The notes beneath the pieces are model-generated. The model saw only the letters and a program-made list of their open reading frames with translations. It did not search any database and had not been told where the DNA came from. A stretch of DNA of 64,000 bases from Bradyrhizobium sp. CCBAU 51627 (GTDB taxonomy: Bacteria > Pseudomonadota > Alphaproteobacteria > Rhizobiales > Xanthobacteraceae), in the NCBI RefSeq assembly GCF_028128765.1, contig NZ_LBJG01000024.1:930001-994000 (forward strand), read 5' to 3'. Shown here in pieces: positions 37,302 to 47,000 of this stretch. A program made the position numbers and the translations under genes. Each line of letters begins with the position of its first letter. Positions within the stretch are counted from its first letter, which is position 1.

Positions 37302-38984
37302 GTGAGGTCTAGCTTGGTATCGGCAGTTACGCTGGCTGCTCTTTTGGGATCGACGGCATTGGTCCGCGCCGATGGCGAAGCCTGCTCGCCGGTGACCTCC
37401 GCGTCACTGGCCACATCCGGCGTCGAGATCGCGGCCTCCAAGCTACAGGAGGCCGCCAACGGCCTGCCCAAACATTGCATCGTGACGGGGCTTGCCAACC
37501 AGCGCATCGGCGCGGATGGAAAGTCCTACGCCATCCAGTTTGAACTCCGCCTTCCGGTCGACTGGAACGGCCGCTTCCTGCATCAGGTGAACGGCGGCAA
37601 TGACGGCGTGGTCGTGCCTGCACTAGGTCCCAAGCCCGACGGTCTTGCATCGGACGGCGCGGTGCCGCTGGCGCGAGGGTTCGCGGTGCTGTCGTCCGAT
37701 AGCGGGCATTCGGGCTCAGATCCCGCGAACAAGCCCTTGGGACTCGCGGCCGGTGCGGCTTTCGGGCTCGATCCGCAAGCGCGACGCGACTATGGCTATG
37801 CCGCGGACATGACGCTCTCACCCGTTGCGAAGAAGGTGATCGCGCTGCACTACGGCCGCCAGCCGGTACGTTCCTACATGGCCGGGTGCTCGAACGGCGG
37901 ACGCCATGCGATGGTCGCCGCCTCCCGCATGCCCGAAAATTACGACGGCTTCCTCGTCGGCAATCCGGGCTTCGACCTGCCGCGCGCGGCGATCCAACAC
38001 GCATGGGACGTGCAGGCTTTTCTCAAAGCCGATCCGGATCTCCGCAAGTCGATCACCAAAGAGGATGCGCAACTCGTCGCCTCGCGCATCACGGAGGCCT
38101 GCGACGCGCTGGACGGTGCCAAGGACGGCCTGACCGCCAATCTCGCCGCCTGCCAGAAGGCGTTTGATTTCAGGAGCCTCGTATGCACATCGGCGCAGAC
38201 CAATGCTTGCCTGCCGGAAGCCAAGGTCGAGGCGCTGAAGACTAGCCTCGCCGGGCCAAAAAATTCAAAAGGCGAGGCGCTCTATTCGGACTGGCCACTC
38301 GACGGCGGCATCGGCACCGGCAATTGGCGCGCCTGGAAGGTCGAGAGCCCGGTGGGGCCTTGGAACAACTACCCGATCATCGCCACGATGGGTGCGGCAT
38401 CGCTGAACTACATCTTCTCGACGCCGCCGGTTGCGGTGGAGGGCAGCAATGACAAGCTGATCGAGGCCCTGAAGGCGTATGATTTCGACAAGGACGCGCC
38501 AAAAATCTTCGCCAAGGACGGTACGTTCACCGAATCGGCCGTGGACTTCATGACGCCTCCCGACATTGACGACCCTAAACTCACAGGCCTGCAAGCCGCT
38601 GGCCGCAAGATGCTCATCTATCACGGTCATGCCGATCCGGTGTTCTCGGTCAACGACACGATCCGGTGGTATGACCGGTTGAATAAGAACGCGCAGGGCC
38701 ATGCAGATGGCTTCGTCCGCCTCTTCACCATACCGGGCGGGACACATTGCGGCGGTGGAGTTGCGCTCGATAAGTTCGATGCGCTGACGGCGCTGACCGA
38801 TTGGGTGGAGCAGGGCAAGGCGCCCGAGCGGATCGTTGCCTCCATCGACCCGGCCAACAAGGAAATCCCGGCCTCATGGAGCCCGAACCGCACGCGGCCG
38901 CTGTGTCCGTATCCGGCCTATGCCGCTTATTCGGGGCAGGCCAATATCGAGGACGCCGCCAACTTCGTTTGCAAGGCGCCGTAG
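37302..38984 (+). CDS. Secreted tannase/feruloyl esterase family hydrolase
   Basis: 560 aa, GTG start at 37302 behind GGGAGGCCGCC. Sec-type signal peptide RSSLVSAVTLAALLGSTALVRA (about 23 residues). The tannase/FaeB family is shown by LPVDWNGRFLHQVNGGNDG, the nucleophile in MAGCSNGGRHAMVAASRMPENYDG, acid in IYHGHADPVFSVNDT and His in IPGGTHCGGG. Eight Cys residues would support disulfides in the periplasm. It should cleave aromatic carboxylic esters from plant polyphenols, which suits a soil or root bacterium. Stands alone. Confidence 0.92.
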   Translation: MRSSLVSAVTLAALLGSTALVRADGEACSPVTSASLATSGVEIAASKLQEAANGLPKHCIVTGLANQRIGADGKSYAIQFELRLPVDWNGRFLHQVNGGNDGVVVPALGPKPDGLASDGAVPLARGFAVLSSDSGHSGSDPANKPLGLAAGAAFGLDPQARRDYGYAADMTLSPVAKKVIALHYGRQPVRSYMAGCSNGGRHAMVAASRMPENYDGFLVGNPGFDLPRAAIQHAWDVQAFLKADPDLRKSITKEDAQLVASRITEACDALDGAKDGLTANLAACQKAFDFRSLVCTSAQTNACLPEAKVEALKTSLAGPKNSKGEALYSDWPLDGGIGTGNWRAWKVESPVGPWNNYPIIATMGAASLNYIFSTPPVAVEGSNDKLIEALKAYDFDKDAPKIFAKDGTFTESAVDFMTPPDIDDPKLTGLQAAGRKMLIYHGHADPVFSVNDTIRWYDRLNKNAQGHADGFVRLFTIPGGTHCGGGVALDKFDALTALTDWVEQGKAPERIVASIDPANKEIPASWSPNRTRPLCPYPAYAAYSGQANIEDAANFVCKAP

Positions 38985-39550
38985 AGCGGCCGAAGCGCCT
39001 GTCTAGTCTTCGTCCGGGGACAGGTCGGACGCGTTGTAATAACTGATCCGGCCAATTCTCGATGCGATTGAGCGTTCGCTTCGAGCAGCGTCGGAGCCAT
39101 TCGCTGATGTGGATTAATGAATTCTGGTTGCCGCAACGGCGCCGAACTCTGGCGCCGTTTAACAGGCCAAGGCTTTCACTACGCGGATGCGACCGGGGTC
39201 AGGTCCAGGGGATACGGACGCGTCGCTCTTGGCCCCGGCTGGGGAAAAGGTTCGATTTCGAACCGGGCTTCGTGAAGCGCGGTCGTCTGCCCACCAATTC
39301 CCAGATACTTCCTCGTGCGGCGGGGAGGTCGACCCGCTGCTAAACAAGACTTCTGAGGGGGCGTCCGCAGAGGTGGTCCCTTAAGAGCCGTCGCGCGGCG
39401 GCGGCCTCTGGGAGCTGGCGGTCAACAGGCCTCCAGACGGCCGTATCGGTGCGCGCAACGCCACGCGATCTCGTCCAAATGCCGCCGGGCCATTTCCTGA
39501 TGTTTGCCGTTGCCACTCTTCTGCATAGCTCTCGAAAAGTTGCCGGCGCT
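38985..39550. other. Intergenic, no gene recognised
   Basis: About 565 bases between the tannase-like gene and the SDR. It contains one clear hairpin (39135-39159); otherwise only short frames without family resemblance. Confidence 0.45.
39135..39159. terminator. Strong hairpin, possible terminator
   Basis: AACGGCGCC and GGCGCCGTT form a perfect 9-bp stem around a 7-base loop, followed by TTAAC. The T-run is weak. Lies 150 bases after the tannase-like gene and 390 bases beyond the end of the minus-strand SDR, so it may serve the former. Confidence 0.45.
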
Positions 39551-40327
39551 CTATGCGGGCAAGCCACCATAAAGAGCCCAGAGCTGGCCCACGAGCGTGC
39601 CTGCATCCACTGGCAGAATGCTGCCTGTAATCGAACGCGCTTTTTCCGACAGCAGGAATGCGACCGCGTGGCCGACGTCGCGGGGATCGACCAGATGCCC
39701 GAGCGCCGTCTGCGCAGTCATGACATTGGGGTCGCGTTCACCTCTGGCGTAGCTTGCCTCGACGGCAGGGGTCCTTGTTGGACCCGGACACACGCAGTTG
39801 ACCCGGATTCCTCTTCGGCCCCAGGCGCCTCCGAAATCGCGCGTCATCGCCAGGATGGCGGATTTGGATGGTCCGTAAGCGACGAGCGGGGATGAATTGA
39901 GCGCCGTGATGGACCCGATGGTGACGATCGAGCCGCGGCCGCGTCGCAGCATGCTGGCGCCGAACGCCGTCACCGTCAGGAACGTTCCACGGATATTGGT
40001 TGCGATGATGCGATCGAACTCGGCGATGTCCTGATTTTCGGGCCGGTGCGGATTCTCGAGATGCGCGGCGCATGCGACGAGAGCGCCGCAGGGGCCGACG
40101 TCACGTTCGACCCACGCGGCGGCCTCCTCGATCGACTGCTTGCTGGAGATGTCGATATGGCAGGCTGTTGCACCGATACGGATTGCCTCTGCCTCGGCGC
40201 GGGCCAGATCGAGATCCGCGATGACCACGCGCCAGCCGTCCTCTTGCAAGATTGCCGCCGTGGCGGCGCCGATGCCGCCAGCGCCACCGGTGATTACGGC
40301 TACGTTTTTGCTTGTCGAGCGATCCAC
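39551..40327 (-). CDS. SDR-family oxidoreductase
   Basis: 258 aa, GTG start at 40327 behind GGAGTTTTGAC. NAD-binding VAVITGGAGGIGAATAAILQEDGW, the ACAAH segment in place of NNAG, Ser in ITIGSITALNSSPLVAYGPSK with the catalytic Tyr-x-x-x-Lys, and the C-terminal SITGSILPVDAG. Last gene of the minus-strand operon headed by livK at 46128; it follows the esterase-like gene by 12 bases. Presumably oxidises or reduces an intermediate of the compound imported by that transporter. Confidence 0.9.
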   Translation of the reverse strand: MDRSTSKNVAVITGGAGGIGAATAAILQEDGWRVVIADLDLARAEAEAIRIGATACHIDISSKQSIEEAAAWVERDVGPCGALVACAAHLENPHRPENQDIAEFDRIIATNIRGTFLTVTAFGASMLRRGRGSIVTIGSITALNSSPLVAYGPSKSAILAMTRDFGGAWGRRGIRVNCVCPGPTRTPAVEASYARGERDPNVMTAQTALGHLVDPRDVGHAVAFLLSEKARSITGSILPVDAGTLVGQLWALYGGLPA

Positions 40328-40339
40328 GTCAAAACTCCA

Positions 40340-41527
40340 TCAAAGCGATGCGTACACGGCTTCGATCAGCCGCCGTGCGCGCGGGCCATTGTCTCCGCGC
40401 GCATGCATGCGATTGATGCTGTAGGAAATGCCGAGTTTTGCTTCGGGGTCCGCCATTCCAATTGATCCGCCAATCCCATGATGGCCGAAGGCCTTGGGAT
40501 TTGGCCCCATCCAAACCGCCTCCGCGGTGTTGAGGAGAACGCCAAGGCCCTGGTGATATGGGCGCTGTTGCATGACCTCGGTCATGTTGTGCTGTTCGGT
40601 ACGCATGCGCTCGATCCCCGCAAGCGAGAGCAGGCGAACGCCATCGAGTTCTCCGCCCCTCGCCACCACGCCGTAGATGCGCGCGACCGCGCGTGCGTTT
40701 CCGTGGCCATTGGCGCTGGAAATCTCGGCTTCGCGCCAGGCTTTCGAGTTGAGGGTCACCGGCCACGGTTCGTCCGGGTTCTGGGCGAATGCCTTGCCGA
40801 GGAGCGTATCCGGCTGCTTGTCCTTGACGGCGAACAGCGTGCCTTCCAGGACGGGCTGAAGTTCTGCGCATCTCATCTGATCGGCATCCGACAAGCCGCC
40901 GATTTGGTAGTCGGCTGCGAGCGGCAACGCGACCTCATCGCGGAAGAAGCGGGCAATCGTCTTGCCGGTGACGCGACGGCAGAGTTCGCTGAGAAGGAAC
41001 CCCTGGGTGTGAATGTGATATCCGGCTTGCGTCCCGGGCTCCCATAGCGGGGCCTGGGCGGCCAGCGCGTTTGTCATTGCCTCGCGATCGAACATCGCGC
41101 CCTGCGGAAGGGGTGCGGTGACCACCGGGAGTCCGGCCCGATGATCGAGCACAAAGCGGACTGGGAGCGCTTCCTTGCCGTTCTCCGCGAATTCGGGCCA
41201 GTATCTCGCAACAGGCGCATCGGGATCCACGAGGCCCCGATCGATGATCATGTTGAAGGCGATGCCACTGAGGCCTTTCACCACCGACATCATGCACACG
41301 ATGGTGTCGCGCTCCCAAGGCCGCGTACAGGACGCGTCACGCCAACCGCCCCAGAGATCGACGACTGCCTTTCCATTCTCGACCACACTGAAGGCCGAAC
41401 CGACCTCGTCCTCGAGACGGTAGTTCTCCATGAACGCGTCCCGCACGCCTGCGAAGCGGGGCGCGCAGAACCCGTGAATTGCGAACGTCTTGCCGCGGGC
41501 CTGCACAGTTGTGGTCTCGATCTCCAT
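40340..41527 (-). CDS. Serine hydrolase, class C beta-lactamase/EstB-like
   Basis: 395 aa from ATG 41527, which follows GGAAGGATCGCTC; the longer open frame runs into the ABC gene and is not used. The SxxK nucleophile motif is SVVKG (about residue 92), the Tyr motif is GTQAGYHIHTQGFLL, and HHGIGG replaces the KTG box, as in carboxylesterases/lactonases of the EstB type. No signal peptide, so it is cytosolic. It may open an ester or lactone ring in the pathway of this locus. Confidence 0.88.
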   Translation of the reverse strand: MEIETTTVQARGKTFAIHGFCAPRFAGVRDAFMENYRLEDEVGSAFSVVENGKAVVDLWGGWRDASCTRPWERDTIVCMMSVVKGLSGIAFNMIIDRGLVDPDAPVARYWPEFAENGKEALPVRFVLDHRAGLPVVTAPLPQGAMFDREAMTNALAAQAPLWEPGTQAGYHIHTQGFLLSELCRRVTGKTIARFFRDEVALPLAADYQIGGLSDADQMRCAELQPVLEGTLFAVKDKQPDTLLGKAFAQNPDEPWPVTLNSKAWREAEISSANGHGNARAVARIYGVVARGGELDGVRLLSLAGIERMRTEQHNMTEVMQQRPYHQGLGVLLNTAEAVWMGPNPKAFGHHGIGGSIGMADPEAKLGISYSINRMHARGDNGPRARRLIEAVYASL

Positions 41528-41546
41528 GAGCGATCCTTCCGACACG

Positions 41547-42998
41547 TTACAGCACCTTGTGGCCGACCTCGTCGGCAAATCGGTGGGTGGGGCCCGACCA
41601 GACGATCTGTCCTTGTTCGAGCAGGTGAATCGAATTGGCGTGACGAAGCGCGAAAGTGACGTTCTGCTCGGCAATGAACAGAGACAATTCCCCGGAGGCG
41701 CGCAGCCTCTCGATCGTCTCGGAGATGAGATCAAGGACGACGGGTGCGAGCCCGAGCGTCGGTTCGTCGATCAGGAGCAGCTTCGGCTTCATCATCAGCG
41801 CGCGGCCGATCGCGAGCTGTTGCTGTTCGCCGCCCGACAGGGTCCGCGCATTCTGCTTGCTGCGTTCGGCAAGACGAGGAAACAAGGTTTCGACGAAATC
41901 AAGCCTCTGCCGAAAATCCGGCGCCGCGAGATGGCTGCCGCCCATCCGCAGATTCTCGAACACTGTCATGTCGCCGAAGAGTTCGCGTTTCTCCGGGCAC
42001 AGGACGATCCCCGAGCGCGCGATCTGGTCGGGCCTGTCGGCAACGGCTTGGCCGCCGAAGCGGATGGTTCCACTGCTTTGGACCAGCCGGCAGACGGCGT
42101 GAAACAGGGTGGACTTACCAGCCCCGTTGAGTCCGACGATGGCGGTGACCGCCCCCCGTTGCGCCGTCAAGGCGACCTTGTCGAGCGCCGTGGCCTTGCC
42201 GTACTGGACAGAGAGATCCGCGATCTCGAGGATGGGTTCGGAACGGACTTCGGCCGTTGCGACTGCCGCACTGGACTCGCGGGACCCGAGATAGACCCTG
42301 CGGACCTGCTCGTCCGCGAGCACGTGATCGGGGCGGTCGTCGGCGATCTTGGTCCCGCTGCTCATGGCAACCATGCGGTCGACGAGCGCCTGTACGCCCT
42401 TGACGTTGTGATCGACCAGAACGACGGAGCGTCCCTCCTCGCGCATCGCGCGGATCAGGACCGAGAACTCCCGAACCTCCTTGGCACTTAGTCCCGCAAA
42501 CGGTTCGTCGAGCAGCATCAGCTTCGGCTGCGCGGCGAGGGTCTTGGCGAGCTCCAGCCGGCGGAGATCGGCAAAGGCCAGCTCTCCGGGAAGCCGGTCC
42601 GCCGCCTCGGCGAGCTGAACTTGTGCCAGGATACCGCGTGCGCGCGTCACCAGTTCAGGAGAAAAGCGAAAATTGAACATCCTGTCGGGAAGCAACGCGA
42701 GCAGGACGTTCTCCAGAACCGTCTGTTGGAGCAATGGACGGGAATGCTGGAACATCATGCTGATGCCCGATCGCGCGATCTTGTGCGGCGGCCAGCCCGT
42801 GATGTCCGTTTTTCCGATCCGTATCGTGCCGCCATCCATCCGATGAATACCCATCAGAAGACTGAGAAGCGTTGACTTGCCTGATCCGTTCGGTCCGATC
42901 AGGCCGACGATCTCACGTTCGCCGACGGCGAGATCAACCCCGCCCACGGCGTGAAGACCGCCAAACCGCTTGCGCAGATCCTTGGCTTCCAGGAGCAT
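41547..42998 (-). CDS. Fused LivG-LivF ABC transporter ATP-binding protein
   Basis: 483 aa with two complete ABC ATPase domains. Domain 1 (residues 1-240, LivG-like): Walker A GPNGSGKST, Q-loop FQHSRPL, a degenerate signature LAFADLRRLELAKTLA, Walker B LMLLDEPFAGL, DHNVKGV. Domain 2 (about 255-483, LivF-like): GLNGAGKST, canonical LSGGEQQQLAIGRALM, LLLIDEPTLGLAP, EQNV. A linker of about 15 residues joins them. In most genomes these are two genes, as at 6.1-7.7 kb here. Its start overlaps the LivM stop by one base. Confidence 0.92.
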   Translation of the reverse strand: MLLEAKDLRKRFGGLHAVGGVDLAVGEREIVGLIGPNGSGKSTLLSLLMGIHRMDGGTIRIGKTDITGWPPHKIARSGISMMFQHSRPLLQQTVLENVLLALLPDRMFNFRFSPELVTRARGILAQVQLAEAADRLPGELAFADLRRLELAKTLAAQPKLMLLDEPFAGLSAKEVREFSVLIRAMREEGRSVVLVDHNVKGVQALVDRMVAMSSGTKIADDRPDHVLADEQVRRVYLGSRESSAAVATAEVRSEPILEIADLSVQYGKATALDKVALTAQRGAVTAIVGLNGAGKSTLFHAVCRLVQSSGTIRFGGQAVADRPDQIARSGIVLCPEKRELFGDMTVFENLRMGGSHLAAPDFRQRLDFVETLFPRLAERSKQNARTLSGGEQQQLAIGRALMMKPKLLLIDEPTLGLAPVVLDLISETIERLRASGELSLFIAEQNVTFALRHANSIHLLEQGQIVWSGPTHRFADEVGHKVL

Positions 42999-43957
42999 CA
43001 GTGAGCCCTTCTCTTCAGCTTCACGAGGCCGAGCAGGCCGTTCGGAAGGAACAGCAGGACGAGCAGGGCGACCACGGCAACGACCAGTTCGCTCAACCGG
43101 CCGAATGGGCGCATATATTCACCCAGCACGATGAGGAAGACGCCGCCGATCGCGGGCCCGATGATGGTTCGACGGCCGCCGATGATTGCAGCGATGATGA
43201 TCTGAACCCCGACAGCCGCATCGACGAAGATGTTGAGCGATGCCGTTCCCATGTAGAACGTCATCAACGCGCCGGCCAGCCCGGAAAACAGCGCGCTGTA
43301 GCAGAAGGCTGCCAGCTTGTATTTGACGCTGCTGAAACCCATCGCCTGGGCATTCAACGGATCTTGCCCGATGGCCTGGAGGATCAGGCCAAATGGCGAC
43401 CGCGCCACGATGATGAACACCCCGGCGCTCACGATGGCGCAGCCGAGGGCGATTTCGTAGTTGGCGATGGGGCTCAGTGCGAGTACCTCGGGCACCGCGA
43501 TGCCGATTTCGCCGCCGGTCTGATGCGAGAACAGGATGATCAGCTGTCGCAGAATGAGCACGGCCACGAGCGTGACCAGGCCGAAATAGGGACCGCGCAA
43601 CCGCAGGGCCGGTAGCGCGAGAAGCACGCCGGCCGCCACGGACATCGCCGCTCCTGCGAGGATACAGATCCAGGGTGGCGCAATCCCGTTGCTGTTGAGC
43701 ATCGCGGCGGAATAGGCGCCGACGCCGATCAGGAACGTCGCGCCGAAGTTCGGTTCGCCCGCGTAGCCGAACAGCAGGTCCCAGCCCATTGCGTAGACCG
43801 CGAAGAACAGGCCGAGCGTGAAGATGCCGATCGCGTATTCGGATATGCCAACAAAGGGGAGCGCGATCAGGCACGGCACGGCGAGCCATGCCACGCCGGA
43901 TGTGGGGACCGAAAGACGTCTGAGGGGGGAGGGAGACGACACTGTCAGATCATCCAT
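42998..43957 (-). CDS. ABC transporter permease, LivM-like
   Basis: 319 aa. Typical LivM segments: FAVYAMGWDLLFGYAGEPNFGATFLIGVGAY, LALPALRLRGPYFGLVTLVAVLILR, and the coupling loop SPFGLILQAIGQDPLNAQAMGFSSVKYK. About nine hydrophobic segments. Pairs with the LivH-like gene three bases upstream. The substrate is probably an aromatic or other organic acid rather than an amino acid, judging from the catabolic genes around it (inference). Confidence 0.92.
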   Translation of the reverse strand: MDDLTVSSPSPLRRLSVPTSGVAWLAVPCLIALPFVGISEYAIGIFTLGLFFAVYAMGWDLLFGYAGEPNFGATFLIGVGAYSAAMLNSNGIAPPWICILAGAAMSVAAGVLLALPALRLRGPYFGLVTLVAVLILRQLIILFSHQTGGEIGIAVPEVLALSPIANYEIALGCAIVSAGVFIIVARSPFGLILQAIGQDPLNAQAMGFSSVKYKLAAFCYSALFSGLAGALMTFYMGTASLNIFVDAAVGVQIIIAAIIGGRRTIIGPAIGGVFLIVLGEYMRPFGRLSELVVAVVALLVLLFLPNGLLGLVKLKRRAH

Positions 43958-43960
43958 GGG

Positions 43961-44833
43961 TCACCGGCGGCCGAACAGCCCCTGGGGGCGGAAATAGAGC
44001 ACCGCGACCAGGATGATCAGGGATGGCAGGCTCCGCAGCGACGGCCCCACGAGATAGGCGGTCGCCGTTTCGATGTAGCCGATGACATTGGCGGCAATCA
44101 GCGATCCGGTGACGCTGCCGAGGCCGCCGAGAATGACGATTGAGAAGGCGGTCGCCGTCAGCTCGAGACCGCCGCTGGGTGACACGCCATGTACCATCGC
44201 GATCAGGACGCCCGCGACGCCCGCCAGGAGGCCGTAGATCGTCCAGACGACCCTGTGGATCAAGGCAAGATTGAAACCGCACAACACGAGGCCACGGGGA
44301 TTGATCGAGGCGGCCAGCAGCGATCGGCCGGACTTGGTGAATCCGACATAGAGCCACAGCGCTCCGAGCAGGCCCCAGGAGATGGCGGCAACCAGCAGGC
44401 TCGAGATCGGTGTCCGGACGCCAAAGATATTGACGACGCCACTCACGAACTGCGGGACGCTGACCGGAACGTCGCCGAAGATATTGGCGAGTGCTTCCTG
44501 AAGAATGATGGTCCACAACAGGGTGCCGACCAGCATGAAGACGTGCTCGTCGGTCTCCGACAGTCCCAGCAAGCGCTGGATCGGGCGTACGATCAAGGCA
44601 TATGTGAGCAGGCCCACAACGACTCCCGACGTCACGCCGGCGAGGATCACCTGAACCGGGTCGAATGACGTCAGGCCTGCGACATACCAGGCGACGATCC
44701 CGGCCGTTGCCAGCGTGGTGCCGTGGGCCAGGTTGAGAATTCCGCTGACGCCATACAGCAGCGTGAATCCCGTCGTCGCCAGCGCGTAGATGGCGCTGAT
44801 GAGAAATCCGCTGATCAGCAGTTGAGTCAACAT
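43961..44833 (-). CDS. ABC transporter permease, LivH-like
   Basis: 290 aa. SAIYALATTGFTLLYGVSGILNLAHG at the N terminus, the coupling-loop segment GRSLLAASINPRGLVLCGFN, and GLGSVTGSLIAANVIGYIETATAYLVGP with PQGLFGRR at the C terminus, all standard for LivH. Encoded between the binding protein and LivM. Confidence 0.92.
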   Translation of the reverse strand: MLTQLLISGFLISAIYALATTGFTLLYGVSGILNLAHGTTLATAGIVAWYVAGLTSFDPVQVILAGVTSGVVVGLLTYALIVRPIQRLLGLSETDEHVFMLVGTLLWTIILQEALANIFGDVPVSVPQFVSGVVNIFGVRTPISSLLVAAISWGLLGALWLYVGFTKSGRSLLAASINPRGLVLCGFNLALIHRVVWTIYGLLAGVAGVLIAMVHGVSPSGGLELTATAFSIVILGGLGSVTGSLIAANVIGYIETATAYLVGPSLRSLPSLIILVAVLYFRPQGLFGRR

Positions 44834-44901
44834 GGGCGGCCTACTTCACGATCTGCGCGCAACCGCTCGTCGAGCGGCTGGGCAGAACCCTGCAGAGAAA
44901 G

Positions 44902-46128
44902 CTATTTCGATGCGAACGGAGAACTGACGACCTTACCCGTCGCGGCGTTCTGCGGCCAGATCGTGACCTGCTTGCCTTCCTGCCACTGGATGTTAACACC
45001 GGTGACGAAGCCGTTGCCGTACTTCATGTCGTGGGTCAGGGGATCATCGGGGCCCTGGAACACGATGCGGCCGCTGGCGCCGACATAGTCGGCTTTTTCA
45101 AGCGCGTCGGCGACTGGATCGGCATCCGTCGTGCCGCTGCGCTCGATCGCATCCTTGAGCAGGTAAATCGCGTCATAGGTCGCGAAGGAGTGCGCCGCTG
45201 CCGTGGTGTTGAAGCGCGCGAGATAGGCCTTTGCAAAGGGGACGGTCTTCGGCGTCAGCGGGGAATCCTCCGATGCGGCCGTGAACGTGACGACGCCGTT
45301 CGTGGCACCGCTGGTTTCCTTCCAGAAGGCGCTCGCACCCGCCTGGGCGTTGTATCCCATCATGAGGAGAGGGACCTGCTGATTGTGCCACTGCACGACC
45401 GGCTTGTTGCCGATGATTCCGACGCCGGTGACGATGACGCTGGGTTTGGCGGCCTCGATCTTCTGGAAGATCGGCGTGAAATCGCTGGTATCGGTGGCGA
45501 CCTTGACCGTCTCCACGATCTTCAAGCCCACCAACGGCAGGCAGTTTTTCAGGAATTCGTCGTAGCTCTTGGTCCAGGCCGCATCCTCGGTCATCAGCAC
45601 TGCGCTGGTGTAACCGAGCTGCTTGACCGCCACGTCGGCGATCGATTCACAAACGCCACGCGCGGTTGAACTCGCCGGAAGTATCGAACGGAAGACATAT
45701 TTGTAGGCGGGATAATTCTGCTTCACGAGCAGGCCGACTTGATCCGCACCGGCGCCGGTGACGATGTAGGGCACCTTGAGGCGGGCGGCCCATGGGGTCA
45801 GCGCGATCGCGATCTCGCTGAGGAACGTGCCGACGACGGCATGAACCTTGTCCTGTTTGACGGCGCGCTGAAACGCCAGGACGGCGTCGCTGGCCGAGCC
45901 TTGATCATCGTAGGTGATCAGCTCGATCTTGCGACCCTTGATGCCGCCGGCGGCGTTGATTTCCTCCGTCGCGAGGGTTGCGCCATTGAGAATGGCAGCC
46001 CCGTTGATTTGCGCGAACTTCGCCATGACGCCGATGCGCACGGATGGCGGCGTCTGAGCGTTTGCGCTCGAAAGCACGCCGCCCAAGGCAAGCCCCACCG
46101 CCGCCAACTTCAGCTTGGCCGATTTCAT
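44902..46128 (-). CDS. ABC transporter substrate-binding protein, LivK-like
   Basis: 408 aa from ATG 46128 behind GGGGAGGAACAC. Signal peptide MKSAKLKLAAVGLALGGVL..ANA, then the type-I periplasmic binding fold: VRIGVMAKFAQINGAAILNGATLATEEINAAGGIKGRKI, YDDQGSASDAVLAFQRAV, VVGTFLSEIAIALTPWAARLKVPYIVTGAG. First gene of the six-gene minus-strand operon (binding protein, LivH, LivM, fused LivGF, esterase, SDR). A GntR-type site at 46172-46190 lies just upstream, shared with the divergent SDR. Confidence 0.93.
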   Translation of the reverse strand: MKSAKLKLAAVGLALGGVLSSANAQTPPSVRIGVMAKFAQINGAAILNGATLATEEINAAGGIKGRKIELITYDDQGSASDAVLAFQRAVKQDKVHAVVGTFLSEIAIALTPWAARLKVPYIVTGAGADQVGLLVKQNYPAYKYVFRSILPASSTARGVCESIADVAVKQLGYTSAVLMTEDAAWTKSYDEFLKNCLPLVGLKIVETVKVATDTSDFTPIFQKIEAAKPSVIVTGVGIIGNKPVVQWHNQQVPLLMMGYNAQAGASAFWKETSGATNGVVTFTAASEDSPLTPKTVPFAKAYLARFNTTAAAHSFATYDAIYLLKDAIERSGTTDADPVADALEKADYVGASGRIVFQGPDDPLTHDMKYGNGFVTGVNIQWQEGKQVTIWPQNAATGKVVSSPFASK

Positions 46129-46171
46129 GTGTTCCTCCCCTGGTCGTCTGACTTTCAAGAACAAAAACATA

Positions 46172-46190
46172 TTGTATGATAGTCAGTCAA
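46172..46190. promoter_or_regulatory. Possible GntR-family operator between livK-like gene and SDR
   Basis: TTGTATGATAGTCAGTCAA has the same 19-bp frame and TTGT...CAA ends as the perfect site at 47850-47868, though the inner half-site bases differ. Position in the divergent promoter region fits. Weak on its own. Confidence 0.4.
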
Positions 46191-46218
46191 TACTGATCAA
46201 AGCGGAGGGAGGATTTCC

Positions 46219-46971
46219 ATGAGTTTGTCTGACCAGGTCGTTCTCGTGACCGGGGCAGGTCGCGGGATTGGGCAGGCGGCCGGCGAGCTGCTGGCCGCCG
46301 CCGGCGCAACCGTCGGGATCGCGGATATCGCGGGAGACAGCGCGCAGGACGTCGCGCGTCAGATCCGCGATCGGGGCGGAAACGCCGTGCCGCTGGCCGC
46401 CGATCTCGCGACCGAGCGAGGGTTCGCGGACGCTGCCTCGGAGCTTGCGCGCTGCTGCGGGCGCATCGACGCCGTGATCAACAACGCGATGTGGATTCGC
46501 TACGAGCCGATCGAGCAGGTCTCGACCGAAACCATGGACCGGATGCTGGCAATCGGATTGAAGGCTCCGGTCTGGGGCGTCCAGGCCTTGTTGTGTCACC
46601 GCGATGCTGCGCGTCTGGCCTCGGTGATCAATCTCGCCTCACCTGCGGCGGATCAGGGCTACGCAAATACTGCGATCTATGCTGCGGTGAAGGGAGGGGT
46701 GGTCGCGCTGACGCGCGCGTTGGCCGTCGAGCTCGGGCCGCAGGGCATTCGGGTCAATGCGGTAGCCCCCGGAGCGGTGCCGACGCCTGGCGCGCGCGCT
46801 GTCGTCGACGCGCAGGGCTATGAGATGCGCAAGAACAAGACCCCGCTTCGCAGGCTCTGCACCGAGCAGGACGTCGCGCAGGCGATGCGCTTTCTGCTGA
46901 CACCGGAGGCAAGCTTCATTACCGGGGAAGTCCTGCACGTCGACGGCGGAATTTCCGTGAGTGCGGGGTAA
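46219..46971 (+). CDS. SDR-family oxidoreductase
   Basis: 250 aa, ATG 46219 behind GGAGGGAGGATTTCC. VVLVTGAGRGIGQAAGELLAAAGA, NNAMW, Ser in VINLASPAADQGYANTAIYAAVKGG with the catalytic Tyr/Lys, and FITGEVLHVDGGIS. Divergent from the livK-like operon and convergent with the GntR regulator. A second dehydrogenase for the same pathway is the likely role; substrate unknown. Confidence 0.91.
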   Translation: MSLSDQVVLVTGAGRGIGQAAGELLAAAGATVGIADIAGDSAQDVARQIRDRGGNAVPLAADLATERGFADAASELARCCGRIDAVINNAMWIRYEPIEQVSTETMDRMLAIGLKAPVWGVQALLCHRDAARLASVINLASPAADQGYANTAIYAAVKGGVVALTRALAVELGPQGIRVNAVAPGAVPTPGARAVVDAQGYEMRKNKTPLRRLCTEQDVAQAMRFLLTPEASFITGEVLHVDGGISVSAG

Positions 46972-47000
46972 TAGCGCGCGAAAGAAGAAGCCCGGAATCG

